This document shows, one piece after another, positions 27,901 to 35,941 of a stretch of 64,000 nt of DNA; the stretch's first letter is position 1, and each line of letters begins with the position of its first letter. A program made the translations under genes and the position numbers. The stretch lies in contig CAVPAL010000018.1 of NCBI GenBank assembly GCA_963701435.1, forward strand, positions 14,195 through 78,194. The letters are read 5' to 3'. The stretch is from JAACFF01 sp963701435. GTDB taxonomy: Bacteria > Chloroflexota > Anaerolineae > Promineifilales > Promineifilaceae. A model generated the notes under the pieces. That model was not told the origin of the DNA and searched no databases. It worked only from the letters and a program-made list of their open reading frames with translations.

Positions 27901-28390
27901 ACCTCAGCCACCTGAGTTCAATGAGCCGGCGCCGGTCAGGCCGGTTGAGCCTGCAAGGCCAGAATTGCCGCCGCAGCCAGAACAGCCTGAAGATCAATCT
28001 GATTTAAAGGCGATGGCGCAGTGGCAGGAAGATATTGGGACGTGGCAAGAAGAAGTTGAAGCTATCCAGTCAGCTTATGAGGTTGAGTTGGAAACGTACC
28101 GCGCCGAATTGCAGGTGTTTGAGGCTGAGGTCAGCGCTTATCAGGACCAGGTTGTTGAGTCGGAGCGCGCGCGTGTGAATTGGCGTATCGCCCAGGAAGC
28201 GTCTATTTTGCCGGCCGAAGAGTTGATTCGTCAATTTTATCCCGGTTTTGGCTGGACGTATGTGGACAAAACCGATTCTGGCGCCTACTGGAGCATGCTG
28301 GTAAAAACGTGGGCGGCCCAATTGTTGATTATTACGGTGCTGTTTTTTGGTATCATGATTTTACAAAAGCGAAAGGATGTGGTGAGATGA
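24995..28390 (+). CDS. ABC exporter with three N-terminal FHA domains
   Basis: 1131-residue ABCG-like half transporter fused to phosphothreonine-binding FHA domains. FHA1 (about 5-95: GRAPSAD, SGRH, SSNGTFING) and FHA3 (about 295-385: GRDPSNE, SRYH, SANGTFVNN) have complete motifs; FHA2 (about 185-285: GRAETNN, SRNH) lacks the final NG. The ATPase has Walker A GQSGGGKST (about 427), signature LSGGQQKR, Walker B LFFLDEP and H-loop ITHAT. The ABC2-type membrane part has about six helices and, between the last two, a Pro-rich and coiled-coil loop of about 150 residues. Start GTG at 24995 with GAGGA upstream. Neighbouring Ser/Thr kinases probably control it through the FHA domains; the substrate is unknown. 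Confidence 0.9.
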   Translation: MNSYTNCKLIMQDGPLPAETFELTQSKTVIGRAPSADIVLSFPAVSGRHVLIIQEAGQYFIEDLNSSNGTFINGQRLTGRKPLNPNDEIHLGQSIILHFEAPFVDRTMLQQPPEDATMLEQDIPLASGAAPFVAATSDVATSDVDQEASTVVAPQTPVEKAPFVPPPGGETMIFEDFAEAAATSPPQLKVAISGDPPQVYRLTAEQITIGRAETNNIVVPSKIVSRNHAILQRLPDGGYQIVPFKEAGNPVLFEGRPLLNSKRLHHEDKLRIGGLDPGSMVTITFLSPRDASATTSASSIQFGEKTLIGIGRDPSNEVVVDSPIVSRYHAEVERVGSRYRVTDLQSANGTFVNNERIDDSFWLKPDDTIRVGPYRFVMGLDQLAQYDERGDLRIEAVNLNKWVRKDLNILQNISLVFQPREFVVVVGQSGGGKSTLVDAIAGYRPATDGEVSVNDINVYQNFDAIRDEIGYVPQRDIIHMELTIGQALDYAAQLRMPPDTTKAERRQRVDDVLEDLDLAHRKDVQISGLSGGQQKRVSIGVELLTKPGLFFLDEPTSGLDPGTETSFMQLMRRLADQGRTIVLITHATKNVMLADKVVFLARGGYLAWFGPPEDALAYFDKYRSERERRSGKIEFDDIYNILGDSTKGSATDWADRYHQSPAYDKYISQPLHEKDRAPTGQYSVPAAAPGPKRKRQVSSWRQFLILSSRNIKILTRDRFSLALMLAAPPIVSLLDVILALVLGRDPFNFFDGSMPNVMITLFLLTVYGVMVGGLAQMREIVKEQDVYKRERLVNLRLFPYVMSKIWVAALLAVYASIVYMVVHYIAFDMPGGAFEFVLMLISLTLATMAGMMLGLFASALAPNANAAPLIVVLFMLPQIVLGGALVPLPEFVTAPISTRWAFQAFMGISGVGSDVAADACWTVLDTEAQKQLSLDEKNENCLCMGTNALHEDSCNYPGLGAFYNSSVDEPQPPEFNEPAPVRPVEPARPELPPQPEQPEDQSDLKAMAQWQEDIGTWQEEVEAIQSAYEVELETYRAELQVFEAEVSAYQDQVVESERARVNWRIAQEASILPAEELIRQFYPGFGWTYVDKTDSGAYWSMLVKTWAAQLLIITVLFFGIMILQKRKDVVR

Positions 28391-29310
28391 TTGCTCGACG
28401 CTTAATGCTATTTTTGATTGTCGTATCCATACTCATGTTGGGGCTGGCGGCTTGTGGCGGCGGGATGAGCGAAAGCCAGTCTGCCACGGCGACTGCGTTA
28501 AGCATTAAGCTTGCTGCGCCTGAGGAAGCGGCGCCTGAAACGCCGCAACCTTCTGACGTTGATGCGGGTGGGGAGCAGCCGGGTGGGGCAGATGCGGAAA
28601 CGGCCGTTGATCCGTCAACACCCGATCCGGAACTCGAATCTGCAAGCGCAACCGGCACTGCGCGCGCTATCGAACTCCAGTTAACTTCTGATGCAGCCTC
28701 CGTGGAAAATGCAGCCTCTGAAGCAGCAACCGTTGCCGCTCTGGCGCCCATTCAGGAAGAACTTGCTACCTATGGCTTTGGTCCCGACAGCGGCAAACTG
28801 GGATGGACACATCCGCCCATCGTACTCGAAGTAACCGATTTTGAGGATTATGACTTTGCCAATCAGAACTTGTTTACCTTAGCAAAAGACTTTGTGCTGG
28901 CGGCCGATGTAACCTGGAATTCTCGTTTTGCCGAGTCCGGCTGTGGTTTTGTTGTGCGCTCCGATGGTGAAGAAGAAAATCCCAACCAATACATCGTTGG
29001 ATTGACTCGCGGCGCTCAAGGGCACGTCTTGTTTGCAGAGCAAATTGATGGTGATGTGGACCTAAACGACGTCACTGATATTTATGCCAACGGCATTGAT
29101 CCGCTTTTTGAATGGCAAAATGACACAACCAATCGCATCGCAATTGTTGGGCAAGGACAAGATTTCACCTTGTACAGCAACGGCACGCGCCTGGGAACAG
29201 TTACAGGGGAAGCGGGTTTTGAAGACGGTTTTACCGCCTTCATCACCATTAACCGCTCAGGCGGCATCCGCTGCGCATTTGACAATGCGTGGCTGTGGCG
29301 ACTAAACTAA
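28387..29310 (+). CDS. Lipoprotein with LamG/concanavalin-like C-terminal domain
   Basis: 307-residue predicted lipoprotein. The signal peptide ends in the lipobox LAACGGG. A low-complexity acidic and Ala-rich linker (about 20-125) leads to a C-terminal domain of about 180 residues (TDFEDYDFANQN..., FVLAADVTWNS, CGFVVRSD, DFTLYSNGTRLG, GIRCAFDNAWLW) that has the strand pattern of concanavalin-like or DUF1080-type jelly-roll domains. Its ATG overlaps the exporter stop codon (ATGA at 28387), so the two are translationally coupled. A role as extracytoplasmic partner of the exporter is likely but inferred. Confidence 0.7.
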   Translation: MIARRLMLFLIVVSILMLGLAACGGGMSESQSATATALSIKLAAPEEAAPETPQPSDVDAGGEQPGGADAETAVDPSTPDPELESASATGTARAIELQLTSDAASVENAASEAATVAALAPIQEELATYGFGPDSGKLGWTHPPIVLEVTDFEDYDFANQNLFTLAKDFVLAADVTWNSRFAESGCGFVVRSDGEEENPNQYIVGLTRGAQGHVLFAEQIDGDVDLNDVTDIYANGIDPLFEWQNDTTNRIAIVGQGQDFTLYSNGTRLGTVTGEAGFEDGFTAFITINRSGGIRCAFDNAWLWRLN

Positions 29311-29339
29311 CAAACGTCTGCTAACAATTTCAGGCACAG

Positions 29340-29377
29340 GGCCGGTCTCATGACGCATCGCAACCGGGAGACTGGCC
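29340..29377. other. Hairpin between the lipoprotein and kinase genes
   Basis: GGCCGGTCTC pairs with GAGACTGGCC (9 of 10) across an 18-base loop. There is no T tract after it, so a processing or attenuation role is as likely as termination. Confidence 0.3.
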
Positions 29378-29435
29378 GCCAGCAGGAAGGCCTGTATCGT
29401 TACAGACACCAAAACTAATTCAACGGAGACAACCT

Positions 29436-31766
29436 ATGGCACAACCAGGCTGGATCGGGCAAACATTGAATGATCGCTACGAAATTCAAGAACTCTTGGG
29501 CCAGGGCGGCATGGCAGCCGTTTATAAAGGATTTGACAAAAATCTAAAGCGCGTCGTTGCCGTCAAACTTATTCACTCACAATATTCCAGTAACGAAGAT
29601 TTTGTGCGCCGCTTTGAATCAGAAGCATCCACAGTAGCCCAACTCCGTCATCCCAATATCATTCAGGTTTTTGATTTCAACCACGATCAAGATACCTACT
29701 TCATCGTCTTCGAGTTTGTGCCCGGCGAAACGCTTCAGGCGCGGATGAAACGGTTGCGCACCGCTGATCGCCAGATGGAAGTGGGTGAAGCGATTGAAAC
29801 TGCCGCCAAAACGGCCGATGCTCTGCAATATGCCCATACAAAAGGACTCATCCATCGCGATATCAAACCGGCCAACATCATGCTAAATGTTTATGGCGAG
29901 CCAATTGTCATGGACTTTGGCATTGCCAAGATCATGGGCGGCACCCAGCACACCGCAACCGGCGCAGTGCTGGGCACCGCGCGTTATATGTCTCCTGAAC
30001 AAATCAAAGGCGATCGTATCGATCCGCGCACAGATATTTATTCGTTGGGCATCACGCTGTTTGAAATGTTAGGCGGGCGGCCGCCTTTCGAAGCTGATTC
30101 TGCCATGACGCTGATGATGATGCATATGACCGATCCGGTGCCGGATTTGCGCAACCTGCGCGCAGACGCGTCGCCTGAATTGACGGCGGCCGTCAATAAA
30201 TCCCTTGCCAAAGATCGTAACAACCGGTATGAAACGGCCGCTGCCATGGCCTATGCGCTGCGTAACCTGGATTCTGTACCAACTGCGAGCGTGACAACAA
30301 TTGAATCAACGCCTGCGGTGGATGATCCAGGACGGACCGTTTTGGACTCTGCCGCAGCTGCAGCCGCATTAGGCGGAGCCGCCGCGACCCAGCCTTCACC
30401 GCCAGCGGCAACGACGCCAGCCTCCACCGCCGCGCCGCCGCCTGCGCCACCCCGCACACCACCACAAACGAGAACCTCAGAACCATCCGGCAGCGGAAAT
30501 CGCAATTTGTTTATCGCCATTGGCGCTGTTGCAGCTTTGATTGTGATCATCGGCCTCGTTTGGTTTGCCTTTTTCCGGCCATCGGATGGGGGCGGCGAAC
30601 CCGAAGCGTCGCCTGTGGCAGAAGTAACCGACATACCGGAGGCAACTGCCGTTTCCACCACAACGCCCGAACCGGAAGCAACTGACGCGCCCCCAACCGC
30701 AACGCCCGAACCGGAAGCAACCGCGACAGACCCCGCGCCGGCAGAATCTGTCGCTGCGGTCGGCGACGTGTCGGGTCAGGTTGTGCTTGTGACAAATGCG
30801 GGAGAAACGGCCGTTTCCCCCGACACGCCCATCCTACCCGGCTCACAAATCCTGACCGGAACAGATGGTGAAATCACCCTCAATCTGGTCGATGAAAGCA
30901 GCGTGGGCCTTACCGAAGAAAGCGTCATGACCCTAGTTGAACTGGCATCTGATCCGGCTGATGAAATGCAATCCTCCATCTTCCAGTTAGAAAATGGGCA
31001 ACTGCTGCTGAGTAAACCAGACGTGGGCAACGTATTGCAAGTGTTAGACAGCAATGAGAATCCACTCGCAAGCCTGCAGTTCCTGGCCAACAGCAGCGCC
31101 GCCCATAGAACAACCCGGCTGAGCAAACAGCTTCAACGGGCGCCTGACGACAGTTTTATGTCGGTCATTGTGACAGATACAGGCACATTAATCTCCTGTT
31201 TTTCGGGAAAATGCTCCCTGCTGGATTCCGATGTGATCCTGCCGGCCGGTGAAGAAACTTTGATTTCACTAGAAGGTACGGTAGCGCCGCCAGAAACGAT
31301 TACGGCCGCGTCCGAAAGCTATCAATATTGGCAAACCGCCTGCACCGACTGCTTGCCGGAAGCGCCGCCGCCCATCGTTGAAGTTCCTCCAACGAATACA
31401 CCGCCGCCACAGCCCACGGCAACAACAGCGCCCACAGCCGAACCCACGCAAGAAGGGCCGGCTCAGCTTTCTGCGCGCATAACCAGCATTTCTGATAACA
31501 GCGGCACGTACGTCATTAATTACGAAACTTACGGCTACACAGAGACATTGCCGGGACAGCATGTTCATTTCTTTTTTGACACGGTCTCACAAGAGAACGC
31601 CGGCGTACCGGGCAGCGGCCCCTGGAAACTGTATGGCGGGCCACGGCCGTTTACCGGCTACACAGTTAATGATCGTCCGGCGGCAGCCACGTCTATGTGT
31701 ATCCTGGTCGCCAATGAAGATCATTCAATCATCAGCGGCAGCGGAAACTGCATGCCCCTGCCTTAG
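29436..31766 (+). CDS. Transmembrane Ser/Thr protein kinase with FecR-like domain
   Basis: 776-residue Hanks-type kinase. The catalytic domain (about 14-275) shows GQGGMA, the lysine in AVKLIH, HRDIKPAN, DFGIAK and YMSPEQ. A Pro/Ala-rich juxtamembrane linker, one transmembrane helix (about 354-376) and a Thr/Pro-rich stalk follow. An outside FecR-like domain comes next (about 445-540: GQVVLVTNAGETAVSPDTPI then GSQILTGTDGEITLNL), then a second stalk and a C-terminal domain of about 110 residues (QLSARITSISDNSGTYVINY...). GGAG precedes the ATG. Together with the kinase at 20804 it brackets the FHA exporter, which suggests one phospho-signalling system. Confidence 0.9.
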   Translation: MAQPGWIGQTLNDRYEIQELLGQGGMAAVYKGFDKNLKRVVAVKLIHSQYSSNEDFVRRFESEASTVAQLRHPNIIQVFDFNHDQDTYFIVFEFVPGETLQARMKRLRTADRQMEVGEAIETAAKTADALQYAHTKGLIHRDIKPANIMLNVYGEPIVMDFGIAKIMGGTQHTATGAVLGTARYMSPEQIKGDRIDPRTDIYSLGITLFEMLGGRPPFEADSAMTLMMMHMTDPVPDLRNLRADASPELTAAVNKSLAKDRNNRYETAAAMAYALRNLDSVPTASVTTIESTPAVDDPGRTVLDSAAAAAALGGAAATQPSPPAATTPASTAAPPPAPPRTPPQTRTSEPSGSGNRNLFIAIGAVAALIVIIGLVWFAFFRPSDGGGEPEASPVAEVTDIPEATAVSTTTPEPEATDAPPTATPEPEATATDPAPAESVAAVGDVSGQVVLVTNAGETAVSPDTPILPGSQILTGTDGEITLNLVDESSVGLTEESVMTLVELASDPADEMQSSIFQLENGQLLLSKPDVGNVLQVLDSNENPLASLQFLANSSAAHRTTRLSKQLQRAPDDSFMSVIVTDTGTLISCFSGKCSLLDSDVILPAGEETLISLEGTVAPPETITAASESYQYWQTACTDCLPEAPPPIVEVPPTNTPPPQPTATTAPTAEPTQEGPAQLSARITSISDNSGTYVINYETYGYTETLPGQHVHFFFDTVSQENAGVPGSGPWKLYGGPRPFTGYTVNDRPAAATSMCILVANEDHSIISGSGNCMPLP

Positions 31767-31780
31767 GAACTAAGAATTCG

Positions 31781-31819
31781 AGAACCTTTGGTGTGAACGC
31801 ATTCAACACCAAAGGTTCT
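31781..31819. terminator. Perfect 14-bp hairpin before the histidine kinase
   Basis: AGAACCTTTGGTGT pairs exactly with ACACCAAAGGTTCT around an 11-base loop, 15 bp after the Ser/Thr kinase stop. It separates the kinase from the two-component genes and overlaps the upstream GTG of the histidine kinase frame, arguing for the later start at 31832. Confidence 0.6.
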
Positions 31820-31831
31820 TATGAATCAATT

Positions 31832-32548
31832 ATGGACGCCCCTCCGGGAGTAGAGCCAGTTACAAACTCCGAAAATAGCGCAGCCGCCGGGCGTATACTG
31901 GCCGTTACCGAAGAAGAACTCCAGCGCATCGTGCTTGATATCCATGATGGACCAGTGCAGCAGCTATTTGCCGCGTCGGCGCAGGTCAAATTAATGCAGC
32001 TCCGTTTGCAGCGCGACGAGGAAATTTCAGCACATGAATGGTTTAATTACCTTTCTCAACAAGCGGAACTTCTAAGCAGTATTCAGCAGGAAATTCGCAA
32101 TTTTCTAGGCGCATTTCGCCCGCCCTCTTTTCCCCATCGTGAACTGATCGACATCTTGCAGGGACTCATCATGCAGCATGAAAATTTCACCGGCTGTCAG
32201 GTGGATTTAATCGTGGAACCGGCTGATTACCCGGCGTCACTGCCCGTCAAAATTGCGCTGTATCGTATTTGCCAGGAAGCACTATCAAACGCATTCCGGC
32301 ATGCAGGCGTGTCAAAACAAAGCGTACATTTGAGACGCGAAGATGCTTTAATATTGCTGGTTGTGGAAGATGCGGGGCGTGGTTTCGAGCCGCCGCCGCT
32401 GCATGGACCCGGAGCCACCGAACGCGAGGAACACATTGGCCTGCGTGGGATGCGTGACCGCGTGACTTTGGTAAACGGCCGTATACGGCTCACAAGCGCG
32501 CCCGGGCAGGGTACCCGCATTGAAGTGAGTGTTCCCGCCAATGAGTAA
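31832..32548 (+). CDS. Sensor histidine kinase (HisKA_3/DegS type)
   Basis: Soluble two-component kinase of the NarX/DegS/LiaS family, with no transmembrane segment. The dimerisation and phosphoacceptor motif is ELQRIVLDIHDGPVQQ, with His in DIHD. The C-terminal HATPase_c domain has the N box NAFRHAG, G1 box DAGRGFEPP and G2 box GLRGMRDRV. It is short (about 238 residues from ATG 31832; a GTG at 31793 lies inside a hairpin and is less likely). It overlaps the response regulator start by 8 bases. Input must come from a partner protein or a cytoplasmic signal. Confidence 0.88.
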   Translation: MDAPPGVEPVTNSENSAAAGRILAVTEEELQRIVLDIHDGPVQQLFAASAQVKLMQLRLQRDEEISAHEWFNYLSQQAELLSSIQQEIRNFLGAFRPPSFPHRELIDILQGLIMQHENFTGCQVDLIVEPADYPASLPVKIALYRICQEALSNAFRHAGVSKQSVHLRREDALILLVVEDAGRGFEPPPLHGPGATEREEHIGLRGMRDRVTLVNGRIRLTSAPGQGTRIEVSVPANE

Positions 32549-33185
32549 ACAAATTCGGGTCATTATTGCCGACGACCATGCGCTTGTGCTAAAAGGGCTG
32601 AGCAGCCTGCTTGCGGCCGAAGACGATATCCGGGTGCTGGCCACCGCCACCGACGGAGAACGGCTGCTGGAAGCTGTCCGGCGCTATCCTCCTGATGTCG
32701 TAATTGCCGATATCCAAATGCCATACATTGACGGTATCGCCTGTATAGAACACATCCGACGCGCCAACCTGGCAACGCGTGTATTGCTGCTGACAGCAAA
32801 TCCCGATGGCGAAACAATGCAGGCGGTTCTGGCGGCAGGCGCGGATGGGCTGCTGCTCAAAACAGATAGGCCGGAACTGGTTGTGCAAGCAGTGCGCCAG
32901 GTGATGGCAGGCCAACTTGTGTACCCGGCGGCAGCGCGGCGCTGGCTGATGCAGCCGGAACCCTCCCCCGCGCCTATCCTTTTCCCACTCTCAGAACGCG
33001 AAGTAGCGGTGCTGCGGCTTGTGGCAAACGGCCACACCAACAGCGAAGTCGCTGCCCAGCTCCATATCAGTGAGAACACGGTCAAACACCATTTGAAAAA
33101 TATTTATCGCCAGTTAGGCGTCGCCAATCGCACTGAAGCCGGCAGTTGGTTCCATCAAAATCAGCGCATGCTGCCGTCTGGATAA
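32541..33185 (+). CDS. NarL/FixJ-family response regulator
   Basis: 214-residue regulator, partner of the preceding kinase. The receiver domain has the acidic pair DDH near residue 9, the phosphoacceptor Asp in VVIADIQMP, Thr in LLLTAN and Lys in LLLKTD. The LuxR-type helix-turn-helix (LSEREVAVLRLVANGHTNSEVA ... ENTVKHHLKNIYRQLGV) occupies the last 65 residues. ATG at 32541 lies inside the kinase 3' end, giving coupled translation. The target genes are unknown; the downstream RuBisCO cluster and the upstream signalling genes are candidates by position only. Confidence 0.92.
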   Translation: MSKQIRVIIADDHALVLKGLSSLLAAEDDIRVLATATDGERLLEAVRRYPPDVVIADIQMPYIDGIACIEHIRRANLATRVLLLTANPDGETMQAVLAAGADGLLLKTDRPELVVQAVRQVMAGQLVYPAAARRWLMQPEPSPAPILFPLSEREVAVLRLVANGHTNSEVAAQLHISENTVKHHLKNIYRQLGVANRTEAGSWFHQNQRMLPSG

Positions 33186-33309
33186 ACCGGCGCCCTTGCA
33201 TCCAGACTGCCCCCCCAACCACCCAAACAGGTAACGATATACCCCTCGTTTGATCGTCCTCAAACTACCCATGCGTGTATTTACGGCCGTTTCCAAATCT
33301 GCTACACTA

Positions 33310-33333
33310 TGCTTGTGATAAAATGCACAAGCA
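33310..33333. promoter_or_regulatory. Inverted repeat upstream of the RuBisCO gene
   Basis: TGCTTGTG and CACAAGCA form perfect 8-bp arms around 8 bp, 127 bp before the RuBisCO start. A weak promoter-like pair TTTACG / TACACT (17-bp spacer) ends just upstream. It is a good operator candidate for a CbbR- or other type regulator. No regulator gene of that type is in the window. Confidence 0.45.
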
Positions 33334-33460
33334 AAAGGGAGTGAAGCCGCGCATTAGAATCGCACAGGAGCCAAGCCCAAAACTTTGTGCAATCCATTTA
33401 CCGTTTGCGATGCCGCAAGGCTCGCGATACACCCTAATTTTCCCATTAAGGAGAGAAACC

Positions 33461-34849
33461 ATGACTTTATCTGTGGCTAAGCCTAAAACTGTAACGCAAC
33501 CCCCATCAGCAGAGTTAAGTGAGCAATATGAAGCTGGTGTCCGTGCATACGCGGATGCTTATTATGTGCCGGGGTACAAACCGGCCGACACCGAGCTTTT
33601 ATGCGCTTTTCGCATCACTCCCAAGCCCGGCGTGGACATGATCGAAGCGGCAGCGGCCGTTGCGGCTGAATCTTCCACCGGTACCTGGACGGAAGTGTGG
33701 TCAGCCGCATTAACCGACCTCGATTTTTACAAAGCAAAGGTGTATGAAATTCATGACGACATCGCTTTTATCGCCTACCCGATGGATCTTTTTGAAGAAA
33801 ACAGCGTCGTCAACATCATGTCTTCCATCGTGGGCAACGTGTTTGGGTTCAAGGCCGTCTCTGCACTGCGCCTGGAAGATATGCGCATCCCGGTTGCGCT
33901 GGTAAAAACGTTCCCCGGCCCCAACGTCGGTATTTATGATGAACGCGTCTGGTCCAATAAATGGGATCGGCCGTTGTTGGGCGGCACCGTCAAGCCCAAA
34001 CTGGGCCTCTCTCCCAAAGCATATTCCACCATTATCTACGAATGCCTGGTCGGCGGCCTGGACACCACCAAAGACGATGAAAATATGAACAGCCAGCCAT
34101 TCAGCCGCTGGCGCGATCGTTTCATGTATGCTCAGGAAGCCGTGGAAGCAGCAATGGCCGAGACAGGCGAGTTCAAAGGCCATTGGCACAATGTCACGGC
34201 CGGTTCCACCTCTGAAAGTCTGCGCCGCATGGAATATCTGCATGAGCAGGGCGCCAAAATGTGCATGTTTGATTTTTTGACGGCCGGTTTTGCTGCGTCA
34301 GCAGACGTTTTCGAGCGCGCCAGCGAATTGGGCATGATCGTCCACTGTCATCGCGCCATGCACGCGGTCTTTACCCGCCAGCTAGATCATGGCATTCATA
34401 TGCGCGTCGTGGCCAAGTGGCTGCGCCTGACCGGCGGCGATCATTTACACACCGGTACAGTGGTTGGCAAGCTGGAAGGTTCCTGGAACGAGACAGAAGG
34501 CATCATCGATCTACTACGTGAACGCTACATTCCTGCCGATCCGGATCGTGGCATCTATTTTGACCAGGATTTTGCCGGCTTGAAGACGGTCTGGCCGGTG
34601 GCCTCGGGCGGCATCCATGTGCATCACATTCCCGATCTCTATCGCCTGACGGGTAATGATGCATTCTGGCTGTTTGGCGGCGGCACGCACGGCCATCCGC
34701 AAGGCAGCCGCGCCGGCGCACGCGCCAATCGTGTGGCGACTGAGGCGATTGCTTCTGGGCAAACATTGGAAGAAGCGGCTCGCAACTGCCCCGAACTGCG
34801 TGACGCCATGGATTTGTGGGCAGATGTGCGTTTTGAGGTCAAACAATAA
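33461..34849 (+). CDS. rbcL: RuBisCO large subunit, form I' type (no small subunit)
   Basis: Ribulose-1,5-bisphosphate carboxylase large chain, 462 residues, clearly of the form I clade. All active-site positions of the spinach enzyme are present at +3: K178 and K180 in TVKPK, carbamylated K204 with D206 and E207 in TTKDDEN, N126 in GNVFGF, H297 in HCHRAMH, H330, loop 6 K337 in GTVVGKLEG, and S382 in ASGG. Start ATG 33461 has AAGGAG upstream; the longer frame from 33275 is not supported. There is no rbcS downstream or elsewhere in the window. prk follows 55 bp later, as in form I' loci of Chloroflexota, whose enzyme assembles as an octamer of large subunits only. The form I' assignment is inferred from sequence and context. 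Confidence 0.9.
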   Translation: MTLSVAKPKTVTQPPSAELSEQYEAGVRAYADAYYVPGYKPADTELLCAFRITPKPGVDMIEAAAAVAAESSTGTWTEVWSAALTDLDFYKAKVYEIHDDIAFIAYPMDLFEENSVVNIMSSIVGNVFGFKAVSALRLEDMRIPVALVKTFPGPNVGIYDERVWSNKWDRPLLGGTVKPKLGLSPKAYSTIIYECLVGGLDTTKDDENMNSQPFSRWRDRFMYAQEAVEAAMAETGEFKGHWHNVTAGSTSESLRRMEYLHEQGAKMCMFDFLTAGFAASADVFERASELGMIVHCHRAMHAVFTRQLDHGIHMRVVAKWLRLTGGDHLHTGTVVGKLEGSWNETEGIIDLLRERYIPADPDRGIYFDQDFAGLKTVWPVASGGIHVHHIPDLYRLTGNDAFWLFGGGTHGHPQGSRAGARANRVATEAIASGQTLEEAARNCPELRDAMDLWADVRFEVKQ

Positions 34850-34855
34850 TCAAAG

Positions 34856-34884
34856 GCAATTGTCATGATTCACATGACAATTGC
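34856..34884. other. Perfect hairpin between rbcL and prk
   Basis: GCAATTGTCATG pairs with CATGACAATTGC (12 bp, 5-base loop), starting 6 bp after the RuBisCO stop and ending 20 bp before the prk start. It lacks a T tract and is suited to setting differential RuBisCO/PRK expression by partial termination or mRNA processing. Confidence 0.6.
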
Positions 34885-34904
34885 TCTTAGTTGAGGAGAG
34901 TATC

Positions 34905-35834
34905 ATGGACCGCAAAACAATAATGCTCGGAATCGCGGGTGACAGTGCTGCGGGAAAAACAACCTTGAGCAAAGGCATTGTAGAGGCTTTGGGCGAGGAT
35001 CAGGTAACGGCGATCTGCTGCGATCATTATCACCGCTACAATCGTGAAGTACGCAAAGAGTTGGGCGTCAGCGCCATTTCACCGGAAGGCAACTATATTG
35101 ACATCATGGAACAACATTTCCGCCTGCTGCGGGAAGGTAAACCCATTCTGATGCCGGTATACAATCACAGCACGGGCGATTTTGACCCGCCGCGCTACGT
35201 GCAGCCGACCAAATATGTGATTGTGGAAGGTTTGCTGCCGTTTCACACGCGTATCATGCGGCTTTGTTTTGACGTGAAGGTATATCTGGACCCCCCGGAA
35301 GAACTGCGCACCCAATGGAAAATAAACCGCGACACGGCCAAACGCGGGTATACAAGAGAACAAGTGCTGGCTTCCCTGGAGAAACGCAAGGATCTGTCAC
35401 CCCAATACATTCATCCCCAGCGCCAAAAGGCTGATATGATTGTCCGCTTTTACCCGCCGGATGAAGACGTGACGGAAATAGGCGGCCACTTGAATGCCTG
35501 CCTGGTGCTTTTGCCTACGCTGCCGCATCCCGATTTGACGGAACTACTGGAACACAGTGGAAACGGCCGTCGCCCCGCAATGCGCCTGGAATTAGGACGT
35601 TACGAAAGCAAGCCGGCAGACTTCCTCCAAATTGACGGTTCGATCACGGGCGCCAAAGCGGAGGAGCTGGAGCGAATCATTGAGCGGCACCTACCGCCCA
35701 ATAGTCAACTGGACGCCTGCAAATTGGGTAGATACCAGGCAGGGCTGGACGAAAGCCGCAGTGATCCGCTGGCATTAACGCAATTATTGATTGCCTACCA
35801 CATGATCACAGCGGGTGAACCTGTGCAGGCGTAA
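34905..35834 (+). CDS. prk: Phosphoribulokinase
   Basis: Phosphoribulokinase phosphorylates ribulose 5-phosphate with ATP to the RuBisCO substrate. The 309-residue protein begins with P-loop GDSAAGKTT, then the family segment CCDHYHRYNR and the acidic motif VIVEGLLPFH with the Walker B-like residues. The start at 34905 has a GAGGAG site. Its place between rbcL and rpe makes a three-gene Calvin-cycle unit. Further Calvin-cycle genes (for example sedoheptulose bisphosphatase) are not in the window. Confidence 0.92.
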   Translation: MDRKTIMLGIAGDSAAGKTTLSKGIVEALGEDQVTAICCDHYHRYNREVRKELGVSAISPEGNYIDIMEQHFRLLREGKPILMPVYNHSTGDFDPPRYVQPTKYVIVEGLLPFHTRIMRLCFDVKVYLDPPEELRTQWKINRDTAKRGYTREQVLASLEKRKDLSPQYIHPQRQKADMIVRFYPPDEDVTEIGGHLNACLVLLPTLPHPDLTELLEHSGNGRRPAMRLELGRYESKPADFLQIDGSITGAKAEELERIIERHLPPNSQLDACKLGRYQAGLDESRSDPLALTQLLIAYHMITAGEPVQA

Positions 35835-35839
35835 TTTGT

Positions 35840-35901
35840 AAAACGTGGAACGTGCGGTTCAGGGTATCGACGGTTTTGCTGATACGCATGTTTCACGTTT
35901 T
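35840..35901. terminator. Imperfect hairpin after prk
   Basis: AAAACGTGGAACGTGCG pairs with CGCATGTTTCACGTTTT (15 of 17) across a 28-base loop, directly after the prk stop. It ends in TTTT followed by C and may act as a partial terminator before rpe. Confidence 0.45.
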
Positions 35902-35941
35902 CTGTTACTATGTGTCCCACACATTTCACAGCATTTAGGAT

